Part shown: positions 53,465-62,934 of the stretch, one piece after another | Layout of the letters: each line of letters begins with the position of its first letter | Position numbering within the stretch: the first letter of the stretch is position 1 | Origin: Motiliproteus sp. SC1-56 | GTDB taxonomy: Bacteria > Pseudomonadota > Gammaproteobacteria > Pseudomonadales > Balneatricaceae | Assembly: GCF_017309075.1 (NCBI RefSeq) | Contig: NZ_JAEMGS010000015.1 | Span: forward strand, 1-64,000 | Direction: 5' to 3' | DNA: 64,000 bases | The notes under the pieces: generated by a model | Databases searched by the model: none | The model's input: only the letters and a program-made list of their open reading frames with translations | Told to the model about the DNA's origin: nothing | Position numbers and translations under genes: made by a program

Positions 53465-54859
53465 ATGGCGTCCATGTCAGATCGTAACCCGTTGCACCGG
53501 GCAATGGAGTTGATGGGACGGGGCAAGACGGGCCCCGCCCGGGCCCTGTGCCGTAAAGTGCTCCACCGCCAGCCCGACCACTTCGATGCCCTTCACCTCT
53601 ACGGCGTCCTCTGCCTGAAGGACGGCGAATTCAGCCGTGCCAGCGAGGCGCTGCGCCAGGCCCTGCAGAGCGGCGGCCCCGCGCCGCAACAGGCCCAGGT
53701 GAACAGCAACCTCTCGCTCTCGCTGCAGCAACAGGGGCAGTTGGCCGAAGCCCTGGATGCCGCCAACCAGGCGTTGCTGCTAGGGGGAGACCAGGTGCCC
53801 TTTCTGGGTAACCGGGCCAATATCCACGAGGTGATGGAGGACTGGCCGGCGATGGAAGCCGACCTGCGCCGCGCCCTGGCCCTGGACCCGGACAACCCCG
53901 AGTTTCTGGTGGGGCTGGCTGTCGCCTGCCGCCGCCAGGGACGCGCCGAAGAGGCACTGACCCTGCTGCAGCCGCTGATTCAGGCATCGCCGGCGGAATC
54001 CGCTGCGCGCTGGGAATTCCTGCTGGCCCTGAGCCTGCTGCAGGGCGGCGAAGCGGCGCTGCAGGCTGCCGCCGGGCTCCATGCCGGTCCCGGGATCTAC
54101 GAGGAGGCGGGGGACTACTTCTGCGACAACGGCCACTATGACCAGGCCCTGCCCTTTTACCGCAAGGCCCTCTCTCTGCAGCCGAACGATGAAGCCCTCG
54201 AGCACCGCCTCGCGGCGCTGGAGGGACGCCGCGTCGAGCAGGCCCCCTCCAGTTACATCACCCGCCTCTACGACAGCCACGCCGAAGCCTTTGAGCGTCG
54301 CCTGGTTGGCCGCCTGGGCTATCGCGCACCCTGGTTACTGCCCGAGCGCCTCGCCCACCTTGGACGCGCCCGGTTTGACCGGGTTCTCGACCTGGGGTGC
54401 GGCACGGGGCTGGCGGGGGCCGAACTCCGCCGCAACCTGGACGTGGATTACCTGGAAGGGGTCGACCTCTCCTCCCGCATGCTCAAGCTGGCGGCGGCCA
54501 AAGGCTGTTATGACGCCCTCCATGGCGAGGGGCTGCTCGGCTTCATGGAGCACTGCACCAAACCCTACGACCTGGTCTGTGCGCTGGACGTATTAATCTA
54601 CGTGGGATCGCTAGAGGCGGTTTTCACTGCGGTGGCGCACACCCTCAGTCGCGACGGTCTCTTTGCGTTTACCGTGGAGTCAACCACCCAGGAGGGCTTT
54701 GTGCTGCACCCCTCCGGCCGCTACCGACACAACCGGGACTACCTGCTGACGCTGGCCCGGGAGCGGGGACTTAGCCTCTGGGACGAGTGCAACATCCCCC
54801 TGCGCTTGGAACAGAGAAAGCCTGTGGAAGGGGCGCTGCTGATTTTTCGCCGGGGCTGA
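53465..54859 (+). CDS. TPR-repeat methyltransferase
   Basis: 464 residues from the ATG at 53465 (AGGA upstream). Residues 1-255 are about seven TPR-like helical hairpins (ALCRKVLHRQPDHFDALHLYGVLCLKDGEF, ALPFYRKALSLQPNDEALEHRL); residues 265-460 form a class I methyltransferase (RVLDLGCGTGLAGAEL, YLEGVDLSSRMLKLAAAKG, LVCALDVLIYVGSLEAVF). Related two-domain proteins occur widely; substrate unknown, with the TPR part likely binding a protein partner. Confidence 0.9.
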   Translation: MASMSDRNPLHRAMELMGRGKTGPARALCRKVLHRQPDHFDALHLYGVLCLKDGEFSRASEALRQALQSGGPAPQQAQVNSNLSLSLQQQGQLAEALDAANQALLLGGDQVPFLGNRANIHEVMEDWPAMEADLRRALALDPDNPEFLVGLAVACRRQGRAEEALTLLQPLIQASPAESAARWEFLLALSLLQGGEAALQAAAGLHAGPGIYEEAGDYFCDNGHYDQALPFYRKALSLQPNDEALEHRLAALEGRRVEQAPSSYITRLYDSHAEAFERRLVGRLGYRAPWLLPERLAHLGRARFDRVLDLGCGTGLAGAELRRNLDVDYLEGVDLSSRMLKLAAAKGCYDALHGEGLLGFMEHCTKPYDLVCALDVLIYVGSLEAVFTAVAHTLSRDGLFAFTVESTTQEGFVLHPSGRYRHNRDYLLTLARERGLSLWDECNIPLRLEQRKPVEGALLIFRRG

Positions 54860-54910
54860 ACTTTTACCGAGGCTGAACTTTTACCGAGGCAGAAATAGCA
54901 CCGCCGCCGG

Positions 54911-55276
54911 TCAGGCGCCCTGCTTGAGCCGGCGCACCTGCTGGCGCAGTCCCTCGCCACGGTGCAGTTGCACCATCAGGGCCACCAGCAGGCCGAGCGC
55001 CAGCATGGAGACCACGAACAGCAGCATCAATATTCGATTGAGCACGCTCAGCCAGTGCGCCTCGGCCTGCTGGTACTGGCTGCTGTAGGTGACCAGGATG
55101 GTCTTCAGGCTGTCGGTACTGTCCAGGTGCTCTACAATCTGGGCGATCTCACCGCTGCTCTTGCCCACCAGTTCCAGGGACCCCGACAGAATCAACGCCA
55201 ACACCAGGCAGACGACGACAAACCCCATACCCGCGCCACACAGTATCGTTACCTTCTGGATTTTGCTGACCGCCAC
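54911..55276 (-). CDS. two-helix membrane protein of unknown function
   Basis: 121 residues. Two membrane helices (GAGMGFVVVCLVLALILSG and ILMLLFVVSMLALGLLVALM) enclose a helical periplasmic part of about 55 residues (GKSSGEIAQIVEHLDSTDSL, QYQQAEAHWLSVL). The short basic C-terminal tail is cytosolic. The layout is like the sensor half of a chemoreceptor, but no signalling domain follows. Not recognised. Confidence 0.6.
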   Translation of the reverse strand: MAVSKIQKVTILCGAGMGFVVVCLVLALILSGSLELVGKSSGEIAQIVEHLDSTDSLKTILVTYSSQYQQAEAHWLSVLNRILMLLFVVSMLALGLLVALMVQLHRGEGLRQQVRRLKQGA

Positions 55277-55517
55277 GCTGTTTCCCTAATTTGTTTATTC
55301 ACAGGAGCCTGCAACCGCCGGCCCCGCCTCTTCCTGTTATCGCCCGGGCAAGTAAAAGCTTTACCGACACTTACGTCCGGCCCCGGCGCCGGGGCCCACT
55401 GCAGGCCGCGGGCCTCTGCAGCATAGTAGAGACGGTCAAAGAACTGGACAGCCATAGAGGAACAGGTCAAGCGGTTTTATTTCTTATACTCCTTTCTGCA
55501 AACGCGAGGAGAAACTT

Positions 55518-58500
55518 ATGGAAAGCCAATTCACACGGTTAGCATCGCTGACATCCCTGGACAGGGGGCACGACCGGCTGCTGGCCGCGATGGGGATTCA
55601 CACCCTGTCCGATCTGTTGTCATTCCGGCCTGCGGTGGACGCACAGTTGGTCACGGCGGCGGTAGACGGACTGGTGCCCGAAAAGGAAGCGATCCAGGTT
55701 CTGAATGACGAGGCGCAGACCCGCCCCCTGCTAAAGGTGGTGGAAGGCAACGTCGATCTTTTAGCCTCAGTCGACGGTGGCACCGCCGAGGTGCTGGCGC
55801 AGCTGGGCGTGAAGACGATACGTGAACTGGCCGAGTGGGAGGCCTTTGCTGAGGCCGAGGAGCTTTTGGAACCCGCCAGGGAATCGACGTTAGTTGAAGA
55901 TCCCTCGGCGCCCGATTGTGTGCTGCCTCGTTGCCGGAAATACACCCGAAACTCCAAGGGCTATACCAGTTTCATCCGCGCCCGCGACTTGGGCGACCTG
56001 CCCATCACCAGCGCCAGCCTCGCCACTCCGATCCACCGAATGTTCCACCGTGCTGACATGGCTTGCGGTACGTTATACCTCGGTTACGCGGCGACCTACC
56101 GGCAAGACTGGATTTATTCGGGTATCCATTTGGGCGAACCCCTGGGCTCGGTGTCGTTGTTCATGGGACAGGACAGCCAGGTTTCGGTACTTGACTGGAA
56201 ACGCATCAACCGGGCGATCCGGAGCGAAGACAACCGGGTGTCGGAACGGCTCGTGAACCTGATGAGCCACCAGCGGGCAGTCGACGAGGTGGCACGTGCC
56301 ACGGCCGAGGAGCATCAGCACGGTGCGACCTCGGCTTTTGGTGCAAATGCCGCGACATCGGGTAGTTTCGTCGCGGCTGGAGCGATTGTCGGTGGCGTAG
56401 GTGGCGGCGTCTCGGGCGCTCTTGCGGGGCTGGTTATCGGCAATGCGGCCAACGCGGCGGGCGGCGCGCCGACTCTGGCGGGTGCGGCAGTCGGCACCGC
56501 AGTCGGCGCGGCCGCGGGTGCGGCGGCCGGGGCGCTGGTCTATTCCGGCGCCACGACATTTGGCTTCGTCGAGACCGAAGCCGACGGCAACCGCTCAATC
56601 GCCGGAGATTCGGGCCAGCGTATTCATGAACGCTCGATGCAGAATGCCTCCTCGATCCGGTCGTTCTGGGCCAATATCGTCAGCCAGTCGGTCGAAGAGG
56701 AAAGTCAACGCCTGCGCACGGAGCGGGTGACGAATTACAATAAAATCCACGCCCTGAACGCGATGTACTTCGAGGTGCTGAACCGTTATCGCGTGAATCT
56801 CTGGCTGACGGCGGTCGACCCGCTTCTGTTCCTGCCCTTCCGTCCCTTCACCTTCAACGAAAGCCTGTTGCAGCAATATTGGTGGATCTTGAGGGAGTAC
56901 ATGAAAGATGCTGATCTGGTTGTGGCAATTGACACCTACTTTCTTACGCTTGCGCCGGTGGACAGCGCCCTGGAAGCGATCGAAGAGCTGCCGCTGGTCA
57001 GCGAGATCCAGGCGACCCAGATTCGGGTCAAGCTAGATTTCGACGGCTCGGCGATTCAAGACCTGATCAACACGCAACTGATCACCCTGGTCGCGGGGGG
57101 ATCTGCCGCGATAGCCGGGGCCGTGGGCTTAGTGGGGGGCACCATGGCAATGGCGGGCGCGATGATGAACCTGTTCTACAGCGGGATCAAACGCGAGTTC
57201 GTGCGTGCCGCACTGGTTACCGCGAATGGGGACGTTCCGCTGACCCGTCAGAACTCGGCCAACACCAATCCGGAGTATGTCGGCGATTACCGCACCAATC
57301 AGGATGTGCGGATCGAGACGATCACTGGCATCCGTATCGACAATGACAATTCGGCCCTAGAATTAAACATACCCGGCACAAATGAAAGTTTCGACCTTTC
57401 CGCCGTCGCTTTCGAAAAGATCAATGTCGACCTGACATTGCGCGATCGTAGCCGGCTGATCGGCGCGGTGCCCACGCTGGGCGATGTTGAGGACGATCAG
57501 AACATCGGAACACCTCCGATTCTGGTCGGCGGCAATGCCAGTGCCACAGTGAGTTGGAATATTGCCAACCGGCTGCGGACCGCCTATGCCGGGATCACCG
57601 AACAGCAGGCGGAGTTGGAAGACGCCGAAGAGACCCGCGAGACAACCCAGGCCCGAATCGCCAACCTTGTAGGTTTTCTCAATGCCAACAAGTTCGGCTT
57701 CACCCGCCTGATCCTGCAACAGATCGAGCGCGAGCAGCTGATCTGCGTGCTCGACCAGCTCAGCGTCGCGGGGGTGCCCCTGCGCGAAATAGCCGGCACC
57801 AACCCCGTGGGTTTCTCGGGCGGCCATGTGGTGCTGCCGTTGAGACGGGCGCCACAGCTAGTACCCGCCGCCGCCCCCGCCTTCACCGTCGACCTGACCA
57901 AGATCGTCTCGGCGCTGGAGCAGTTGGTGGAGGCCCTCGAAGACGGGGATATCGCCCTGTCCGGCGCGGAAACCGCCATCGACACGATGGGCGCGTTTGC
58001 CGAAGGGCTGAGCCTGCTGCCCTCGACGCAAGAGCCCGAGCGGTCGCTCAGGGAACGGCTGGTTTCGCTGCGCAGCTTCCTCGTCCTAATTCTGACCACG
58101 ACGGATCCGGCGGAGCGCACCGCGCTGATTGCCCAGACGCTGGATCATGTCCGCGCGATCCTCGCCTTCATCGAAGAGCCTGAGATCGATGCTGGTAGCG
58201 GCGGTGCGCTGAGTGGGCTTGATGCGATCCGGGTCTTTTATGATCGCATCATGGCGTTGACCAAGAGTCTGATGGAGCGACCGGTCGTCAGTTCCGAAAC
58301 CAGCCTGCCCAGCCCGGCAGTCTTCATGGAGCCGGTTCTGAGCCAGGCCAAGGGCGCCGAGCTATATGACATCCGGCGCAATTCGCATTACGACATCCTG
58401 CCCTCGCCGGGGATCGGCACGGTCGACCCGAATGCCGATCGCTCCCAGCCGATGGAACTCAGCCCGACCGTACCGGGCGCCACCCTGCAGCAGGCCACAC

Positions 58501-59576
58501 CGCCCAACTACCCCCTGCCCGGTACGCTCGCCGCTTTCGCGGCCGAAGCGGGCAAGCTGGACCTTTCAGCCATGATCCAGACCAATGCTTCCAGCCTTGC
58601 CACCACCCTGAACAACCTCACCACGCTTGCCACCGAGCTGGCCAAGGCCTCGTCCGGCCTGGCAGGCGACGCGCAGAAAGAGGTGCTGGCCCAGGCTGGC
58701 AAGATGGGCGAGAAGGTCGGCTCGATCGTCGAAAGCTCGCTGGGAGATATGGCGAAACTGGCCGAGAGCATGGGCCGCGAAACTCCACCGTCACCCGCGC
58801 CGACACCCCCGAACACCCAGCCTGACAGGGGCGGCGCGCTGAACGAAGACGAGCGGACCGAAGTCAAGAAGATGACCCGCAAGCAGAAGGAAAGGCGCAG
58901 GCGCACGCTGGGAATGCCCAGCACCCGGCCGGACCAGTTGAAGTACCAGTTCCAGTTTCTGTTCGAGGATCATATGGGCGCCACCTATGATTTCGGAGAG
59001 GCGCGGATCCTGGCGACCTTTTTCGAATATGGAAGCGATGTGCCGATGAACGGCAATATTCCGATCCCCTTCGAGGATGGCCGCTACATTCTGCCCGAAA
59101 CCTATCTTCTGACCCCCGGGCGCAAGGCGACCTTCGGCGTGTTTGCCAGCTTTGGCGGCATGTCCGAGATTGGGGATAACGTCGTCATCAACCTACCCAA
59201 TTCGCCGGACGTGGTGATGGAATTCAGGATGCGCACCAAGACCCTGGTAGTCGAGGCAGAGAGCGTGGTCAAGGCGGTTCACGAGGTCGTCAAGAACAGC
59301 GGCCTCAAACTGGCGGCCCAGGCGGCGCTGAAAGCGGCGCTTGAAGAGGTGGTGACACTGGGACTGGGGCTGAAGCTACCCTTCAAAGTGTTCGACATCG
59401 GCGCCGAGGCGTCCTCGAGCGAGAGCACGACCGTGGGCGGTGAGGCTAGTGGTAACCTGGCCGGCGAATACGCGTCATCGACGACCGCTACGGATGGCAC
59501 CGACGTGACGGCTGGGGTGAAAACCAAATATGAGGTGACCATCCCACTATTCGCCTGGGACGTGAAAGTCTATTGA
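55518..59576 (+). CDS. 1352-residue protein of unknown function
   Basis: No family recognised. AGGAG precedes the ATG; no signal peptide. Visible parts: two N-terminal helical-hairpin-like repeats (LLAAMGIHTLSDLLSFRP near 20, VLAQLGVKTIRELAEWE near 92); a conserved-looking region at about 185-245 (YRQDWIYSGIHLGEPLGSVS, VSVLDWKR); a Gly/Ala-rich hydrophobic segment at about 280-341 (VGGVGGGVSGALAGLVIGNA, AGAAVGTAVGAAAGAAAG); NYNKIHALNAMYFEVLNRY near 410; a second hydrophobic segment at about 520-555; a coiled coil near 690-735; an acidic/helical middle; a Pro-rich linker near 1090; a basic patch (KKMTRKQKERRRR near 1116); and a beta-rich C-terminal domain ending in WDVKVY. The glycine-zipper-like segments suggest membrane insertion or multimerisation. 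Its nearest same-strand neighbour is a SurA-N-like gene 187 bp on. Confidence 0.85.
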   Translation: MESQFTRLASLTSLDRGHDRLLAAMGIHTLSDLLSFRPAVDAQLVTAAVDGLVPEKEAIQVLNDEAQTRPLLKVVEGNVDLLASVDGGTAEVLAQLGVKTIRELAEWEAFAEAEELLEPARESTLVEDPSAPDCVLPRCRKYTRNSKGYTSFIRARDLGDLPITSASLATPIHRMFHRADMACGTLYLGYAATYRQDWIYSGIHLGEPLGSVSLFMGQDSQVSVLDWKRINRAIRSEDNRVSERLVNLMSHQRAVDEVARATAEEHQHGATSAFGANAATSGSFVAAGAIVGGVGGGVSGALAGLVIGNAANAAGGAPTLAGAAVGTAVGAAAGAAAGALVYSGATTFGFVETEADGNRSIAGDSGQRIHERSMQNASSIRSFWANIVSQSVEEESQRLRTERVTNYNKIHALNAMYFEVLNRYRVNLWLTAVDPLLFLPFRPFTFNESLLQQYWWILREYMKDADLVVAIDTYFLTLAPVDSALEAIEELPLVSEIQATQIRVKLDFDGSAIQDLINTQLITLVAGGSAAIAGAVGLVGGTMAMAGAMMNLFYSGIKREFVRAALVTANGDVPLTRQNSANTNPEYVGDYRTNQDVRIETITGIRIDNDNSALELNIPGTNESFDLSAVAFEKINVDLTLRDRSRLIGAVPTLGDVEDDQNIGTPPILVGGNASATVSWNIANRLRTAYAGITEQQAELEDAEETRETTQARIANLVGFLNANKFGFTRLILQQIEREQLICVLDQLSVAGVPLREIAGTNPVGFSGGHVVLPLRRAPQLVPAAAPAFTVDLTKIVSALEQLVEALEDGDIALSGAETAIDTMGAFAEGLSLLPSTQEPERSLRERLVSLRSFLVLILTTTDPAERTALIAQTLDHVRAILAFIEEPEIDAGSGGALSGLDAIRVFYDRIMALTKSLMERPVVSSETSLPSPAVFMEPVLSQAKGAELYDIRRNSHYDILPSPGIGTVDPNADRSQPMELSPTVPGATLQQATPPNYPLPGTLAAFAAEAGKLDLSAMIQTNASSLATTLNNLTTLATELAKASSGLAGDAQKEVLAQAGKMGEKVGSIVESSLGDMAKLAESMGRETPPSPAPTPPNTQPDRGGALNEDERTEVKKMTRKQKERRRRTLGMPSTRPDQLKYQFQFLFEDHMGATYDFGEARILATFFEYGSDVPMNGNIPIPFEDGRYILPETYLLTPGRKATFGVFASFGGMSEIGDNVVINLPNSPDVVMEFRMRTKTLVVEAESVVKAVHEVVKNSGLKLAAQAALKAALEEVVTLGLGLKLPFKVFDIGAEASSSESTTVGGEASGNLAGEYASSTTATDGTDVTAGVKTKYEVTIPLFAWDVKVY

Positions 59577-59763
59577 CGGTGCCGGGGACCGCCGAGTGCC
59601 CGCCGTTACCACCCACAGTCCCCCCTTTGCCCCCGCCAGGTCACCCGGCAAAACAACGCGCACGGCCCAGCTCCGGGCACCGCGCCCATATTTTGAGGGA
59701 GGAAGGGGTGACAGCGGCTATGCTCTGACAAGGCCGCCCGGCCCAAACCGATTGAGGCATGTC

Positions 59764-60282
59764 ATGGTTCGACCTCTCCGCTCTCTGTCTTGGCTCTGGA
59801 CATCGCTCGCGCTCATATTGGGAGGGTTCGGCGGCTGGTGGCTGGGGCGTACCGATGCGCCGCAACCGGTGCCGGAGGCGCCGGTATTCAGCCTTGCCGG
59901 TAAAACCTATACCCGGGCGGAACTCCCCGCCCCCTATCCGAAGGCTTTGAAGCAGCTTCATCAGCAGGTGGACCTGGCCGAACACCGCCTGCTGGCAACG
60001 GCGGCCCTCGAGATTTACCTGGACCGGGAAACACGCCGGCTTAACCTGTCGCGGCAAGAACTGGAAGCCAGGGTCTTCGACGTGACACCGCCGACCAGCG
60101 CCGCGATCAGCAGTTTCTACCGGGACAACCGCGAGCGTATCGGCGTCGAGCTGGACGAGGCGCGGGCGTCCATCAGCAAACTCCTGTTACGTGAGCGCCG
60201 ACAGCACGAGCAGGACGCCCTGGTCGCCAAACTGGTTAATTTGGGGGAGCTCGAATTCACCCGCACTCCGCCAGCCGATTAA
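59764..60282 (+). CDS. SurA-N-like membrane-anchored protein without PPIase domain
   Basis: 172 residues from the ATG at 59764. N-terminal anchor (LRSLSWLWTSLALILGGFGG), then a helical domain with FSLAGKTYTRAELPAPYPKAL, AEHRLLATAALEIYLDRETRRL and LSRQELEARVFDVTPPTSAAISSFYRDNRERI, the pattern of SurA/parvulin N-terminal chaperone domains. No parvulin (PPIase) domain follows. It may be a periplasmic chaperone-like protein. It could act on the large protein encoded upstream, but only position suggests this. Confidence 0.7.
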   Translation: MVRPLRSLSWLWTSLALILGGFGGWWLGRTDAPQPVPEAPVFSLAGKTYTRAELPAPYPKALKQLHQQVDLAEHRLLATAALEIYLDRETRRLNLSRQELEARVFDVTPPTSAAISSFYRDNRERIGVELDEARASISKLLLRERRQHEQDALVAKLVNLGELEFTRTPPAD

Positions 60283-60309
60283 TTTCGGCAGCGCCCACGG
60301 GGCAGTGAA

Positions 60310-60801
60310 CTAGCGGGGAGGCAGGTCCGGCACCGCGATGTTGGAACTCTCCTTCACCTCTTCCATTACGATGTAGCTGCGCGACTTGTCCACGTTTGGC
60401 AGCCGGATCAGCAGCTCCCCCAACAACTCGCGGTAAGCCGCCATCTCGCTGATACGGGCCTTGATCAGGTAGTCAAAATCCCCGGATACCAGGTGGCACT
60501 CCATGACATGGGGAAGCTTGAGCACCTCGCGCTTGAAGTCCTCGAATACGGTGCCGGAGCGATAGGTCAGGCTGATCTCCACGAATACCAGCAACCCGGC
60601 CTCGAGCTGCTTGGGCTCCAGCAGGGCTGTATAACCCTTGATCACGCCGTCCTTTTCCAGCCGTCGCACCCGCTCCAGGCAGGGGGTGGTGCTGAGCCCC
60701 ACCTCCTGAGCCAGGTCGACATAGGAGATACGGCCGTTCTTCTGCAGCGTACGCAAAATATTGCGATCGATCCGGTCCAGCTCCCGCGCTTTTTTCGCCA
60801 T
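60310..60801 (-). CDS. lrp: leucine-responsive regulatory protein (Lrp/AsnC family)
   Basis: 163 residues from the ATG at 60801 (E. coli Lrp 164). Helix-turn-helix RISYVDLAQEVGLSTTPCLERVRRLEKDGVI and RAM domain (VFVEISLTYRSGTVFEDFK, ECHLVSGDFDYLIKARISEMAAYR). Length and near-identity in the reader helix suit Lrp or the closely related DadR. Divergent from the alanine racemase gene, supporting a DadR-like role as well. Confidence 0.92.
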   Translation of the reverse strand: MAKKARELDRIDRNILRTLQKNGRISYVDLAQEVGLSTTPCLERVRRLEKDGVIKGYTALLEPKQLEAGLLVFVEISLTYRSGTVFEDFKREVLKLPHVMECHLVSGDFDYLIKARISEMAAYRELLGELLIRLPNVDKSRSYIVMEEVKESSNIAVPDLPPR

Positions 60802-61044
60802 CAATAATTTCCTTTGGTTTTTGCTTGTCAGCCAGCATCAACAGCTGCTTTTGGCGAGCATAAAGAAATATTATCTTAAGAACAGTTCCAATATAGGCGT
60901 TTTAAAGCGTGATTGAATGCCGAGCCACCGCAAGGGCACCAATCACCGGTTTTCCCCCTCTGATACCCCTGTTCTCCTTCCAGGCTTCCTGTTTAAATTA
61001 GCCCCGTGCCGTTAACTGCGGCTGTTGTAGCAAGGACACCGAAA

Positions 61045-62127
61045 ATGACTCGAGCCGCCAAAGCCACCATCGACCTGGACGCCATTCGCCATAACTATCG
61101 CCTGGCCAAACGCCTCGCGCCTGCCGCCCGCGCCCTGGCGGTGGTCAAAGCCGACGCCTACGGCCACGGCGCGGTGGAGGTCGCCCAGGCCCTGGCTCCC
61201 GAGGCGGACGGTTTCGGGGTGGCCTGCCTCGAAGAGGCAATTCTGCTGCGCGACTCCGGGATCAAGAACCGCCTGGTGCTGCTGGAAGGCTTCTTTGAGC
61301 CTGCCGAGCTTGCACCCATAGCCCAGCTTGAACTGGATATCGTGATCCACAGCCTGCACCAAGTGGCGCAGTTTCTGGCCGCCCCCCTCGCCCGCCCGCT
61401 CAGGGTCTGGCTGAAACTGGACAGCGGCATGCACCGGGTGGGGCTGGACCCATCGGACCTGCGGTCGGCGTTTGCGCAGTTAAAGGCCAGCGACCGCGCC
61501 GCAGAGCTGCTGCTGATGACCCACTTCGCCCAGTCAGATGAAGATGGCTGCCGCCGCACTGCGGAGCAGCTGGCGCTGTTCCAGGCCACCTGCCGGGGCC
61601 TGCCGGCGCCGTGGAGCCTGGCCAACTCACCGACGCTGCTCGCCTGGCCCCAGGCCCACGGCGACTGGACCCGGCCGGGAATGATGCTTTACGGCGCCGA
61701 CCCCCTGGAGACCCCCAATGCCGAGAGCCGACAACTGCAAAGCGCCATGGAACTCAGCTCGGAGCTGATCGCGATCCGCGACCTGCCCGCCGGCGAACCG
61801 ATCGGCTACGGCGCCCGCTTTCGCTGCCAGCGCCCTACCCGCGTGGGGGTGGTCGCCATGGGCTACGGCGACGGTTACCCCCGCCACGCCCGAGACGGCA
61901 CACCGGTGCTGGTCAACGGCCAGCGTTGTCCGCTGGCGGGACGGGTCTCCATGGACATGCTGACCGTGGATCTTACCGATCTCACCAACGTGAACATCGG
62001 CGACCCGGTCTGCCTCTGGGGGCCTCACCTGCCGGTCGCCGAAGTGGCCCGCTGGTGCGATTCGATCCCCTACCAACTGGTCACCACGCTGACGCCCAGG
62101 GTCAAACGCCACTACCGGAACCGCTGA
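61045..62127 (+). CDS. alr: alanine racemase
   Basis: 360 residues from the ATG at 61045 (AAGGAC upstream). PLP lysine in AVVKADAYGHGAVEVA (Lys35), catalytic Tyr region IGYGARFRC, and VAMGYGDGYPRHA and GRVSMDMLTVDL. It interconverts L- and D-alanine for peptidoglycan or catabolism. The catabolic dad operon has dadA beside dadX and a divergent Lrp-type dadR; here the regulator is present but dadA is missing, so alr/dadX naming is uncertain. Confidence 0.95.
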   Translation: MTRAAKATIDLDAIRHNYRLAKRLAPAARALAVVKADAYGHGAVEVAQALAPEADGFGVACLEEAILLRDSGIKNRLVLLEGFFEPAELAPIAQLELDIVIHSLHQVAQFLAAPLARPLRVWLKLDSGMHRVGLDPSDLRSAFAQLKASDRAAELLLMTHFAQSDEDGCRRTAEQLALFQATCRGLPAPWSLANSPTLLAWPQAHGDWTRPGMMLYGADPLETPNAESRQLQSAMELSSELIAIRDLPAGEPIGYGARFRCQRPTRVGVVAMGYGDGYPRHARDGTPVLVNGQRCPLAGRVSMDMLTVDLTDLTNVNIGDPVCLWGPHLPVAEVARWCDSIPYQLVTTLTPRVKRHYRNR

Positions 62128-62226
62128 CCTGATCCAATATGCGCCTTCGTGCGTATAACAGACTAAATTCCGACACCACCAGGCCGATAACCCATGAGAG
62201 TCCGCTCATTACGGAGGCCGATGCTT

Positions 62227-62427
62227 ATGTCCCCACTGATACAACCTGCCGCCACCGAATCCCACGCCGTCGAGGCCAAAGGCCCGCACAGCTTCTGGGT
62301 CCACCGTTTTGTCGATGATCCCGGCGGCGCAGGCCGGCGTTACAGCCGCGTGGTCTACTTCAGCCGCACTCGCGCAGATGCCGAAAGCTACGTGCAGGCC
62401 GTCGAGGGAACCCCGCCCGGACACTGA
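62227..62427 (+). CDS. small unknown protein
   Basis: 66 residues from the ATG at 62227, 9 bp after GGAGG; ATG 62221 is an alternative. FWVHRFVDDPGGAGRRYSRVVYFSRTRADAESYVQAVE looks like a small beta-alpha fold. Not recognised. A strong terminator follows. Confidence 0.6.
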   Translation: MSPLIQPAATESHAVEAKGPHSFWVHRFVDDPGGAGRRYSRVVYFSRTRADAESYVQAVEGTPPGH

Positions 62428-62445
62428 GCGCAGATTCAGGAAACC

Positions 62446-62484
62446 ACCGGGGCCGGGAGATATTCCCGGGCCCTCGGTTTTTTT
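62446..62484 (+). terminator. rho-independent terminator
   Basis: ACCGGGGCCGGGA and TCCCGGGCCCTCGGT pair around GATAT with minor mismatches and are followed by seven T. Confidence 0.9.
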
Positions 62485-62523
62485 CGCCCTTTGCTATCCA
62501 ACCTACCGACCTTCAGGTGATCT

Positions 62524-62829
62524 ATGAAACACACTGCCACGGCCCTCGCCGTTGTTCTGGCGCTTGCCCTTTCGTCAACGGCCATGGCCAAGGATGCCCA
62601 TGAGAAACGCCTGCCCCCCGGGCTGCAGAAGAAAGAGCAGCGGGGACAGGCGCTCCCGCCGGGCTGGCAGAAAAAACTGAGCAGAGGAGATGTGCTCGAC
62701 GAGGATATCTACCGCGAGTCGACGGTGATCAAAGACGACAAGGGCCTGGTGACCATTCGGGTGGAAGGCAAGCTGATCAAAGTGATTGAGAATACCCGCG
62801 AGATCGTGGAGATCCTCGACACGCTCTGA
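62524..62829 (+). CDS. periplasmic protein with LPPG repeats
   Basis: 101 residues. Signal peptide ending at AMAKD, then two related motifs LPPGLQKKEQRGQALPPGWQKKLSRG and a C-terminal strand-rich part (IKDDKGLVTIRVEGKLIKVIE). Repeated LPPG..KK motifs are found in RcnB/CigR-like periplasmic proteins, some linked to metals or virulence control; assignment is tentative. Confidence 0.7.
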   Translation: MKHTATALAVVLALALSSTAMAKDAHEKRLPPGLQKKEQRGQALPPGWQKKLSRGDVLDEDIYRESTVIKDDKGLVTIRVEGKLIKVIENTREIVEILDTL

Positions 62830-62934
62830 GAATCAAACCTGAGCTAAGGATCCCCCTGAACTGCCGCCATGGCACCTGCGTGGCTGGCGGCAGCTTCCCT
62901 CCTCACGCTTCACGCTGAAGAGATTGACCGGGCC

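Noticed and set aside
53461-53466. TATAAT before the TPR-methyltransferase gene as a -10 box
   Set aside because: It overlaps the ATG itself, so a start from it would not give a usable leader.
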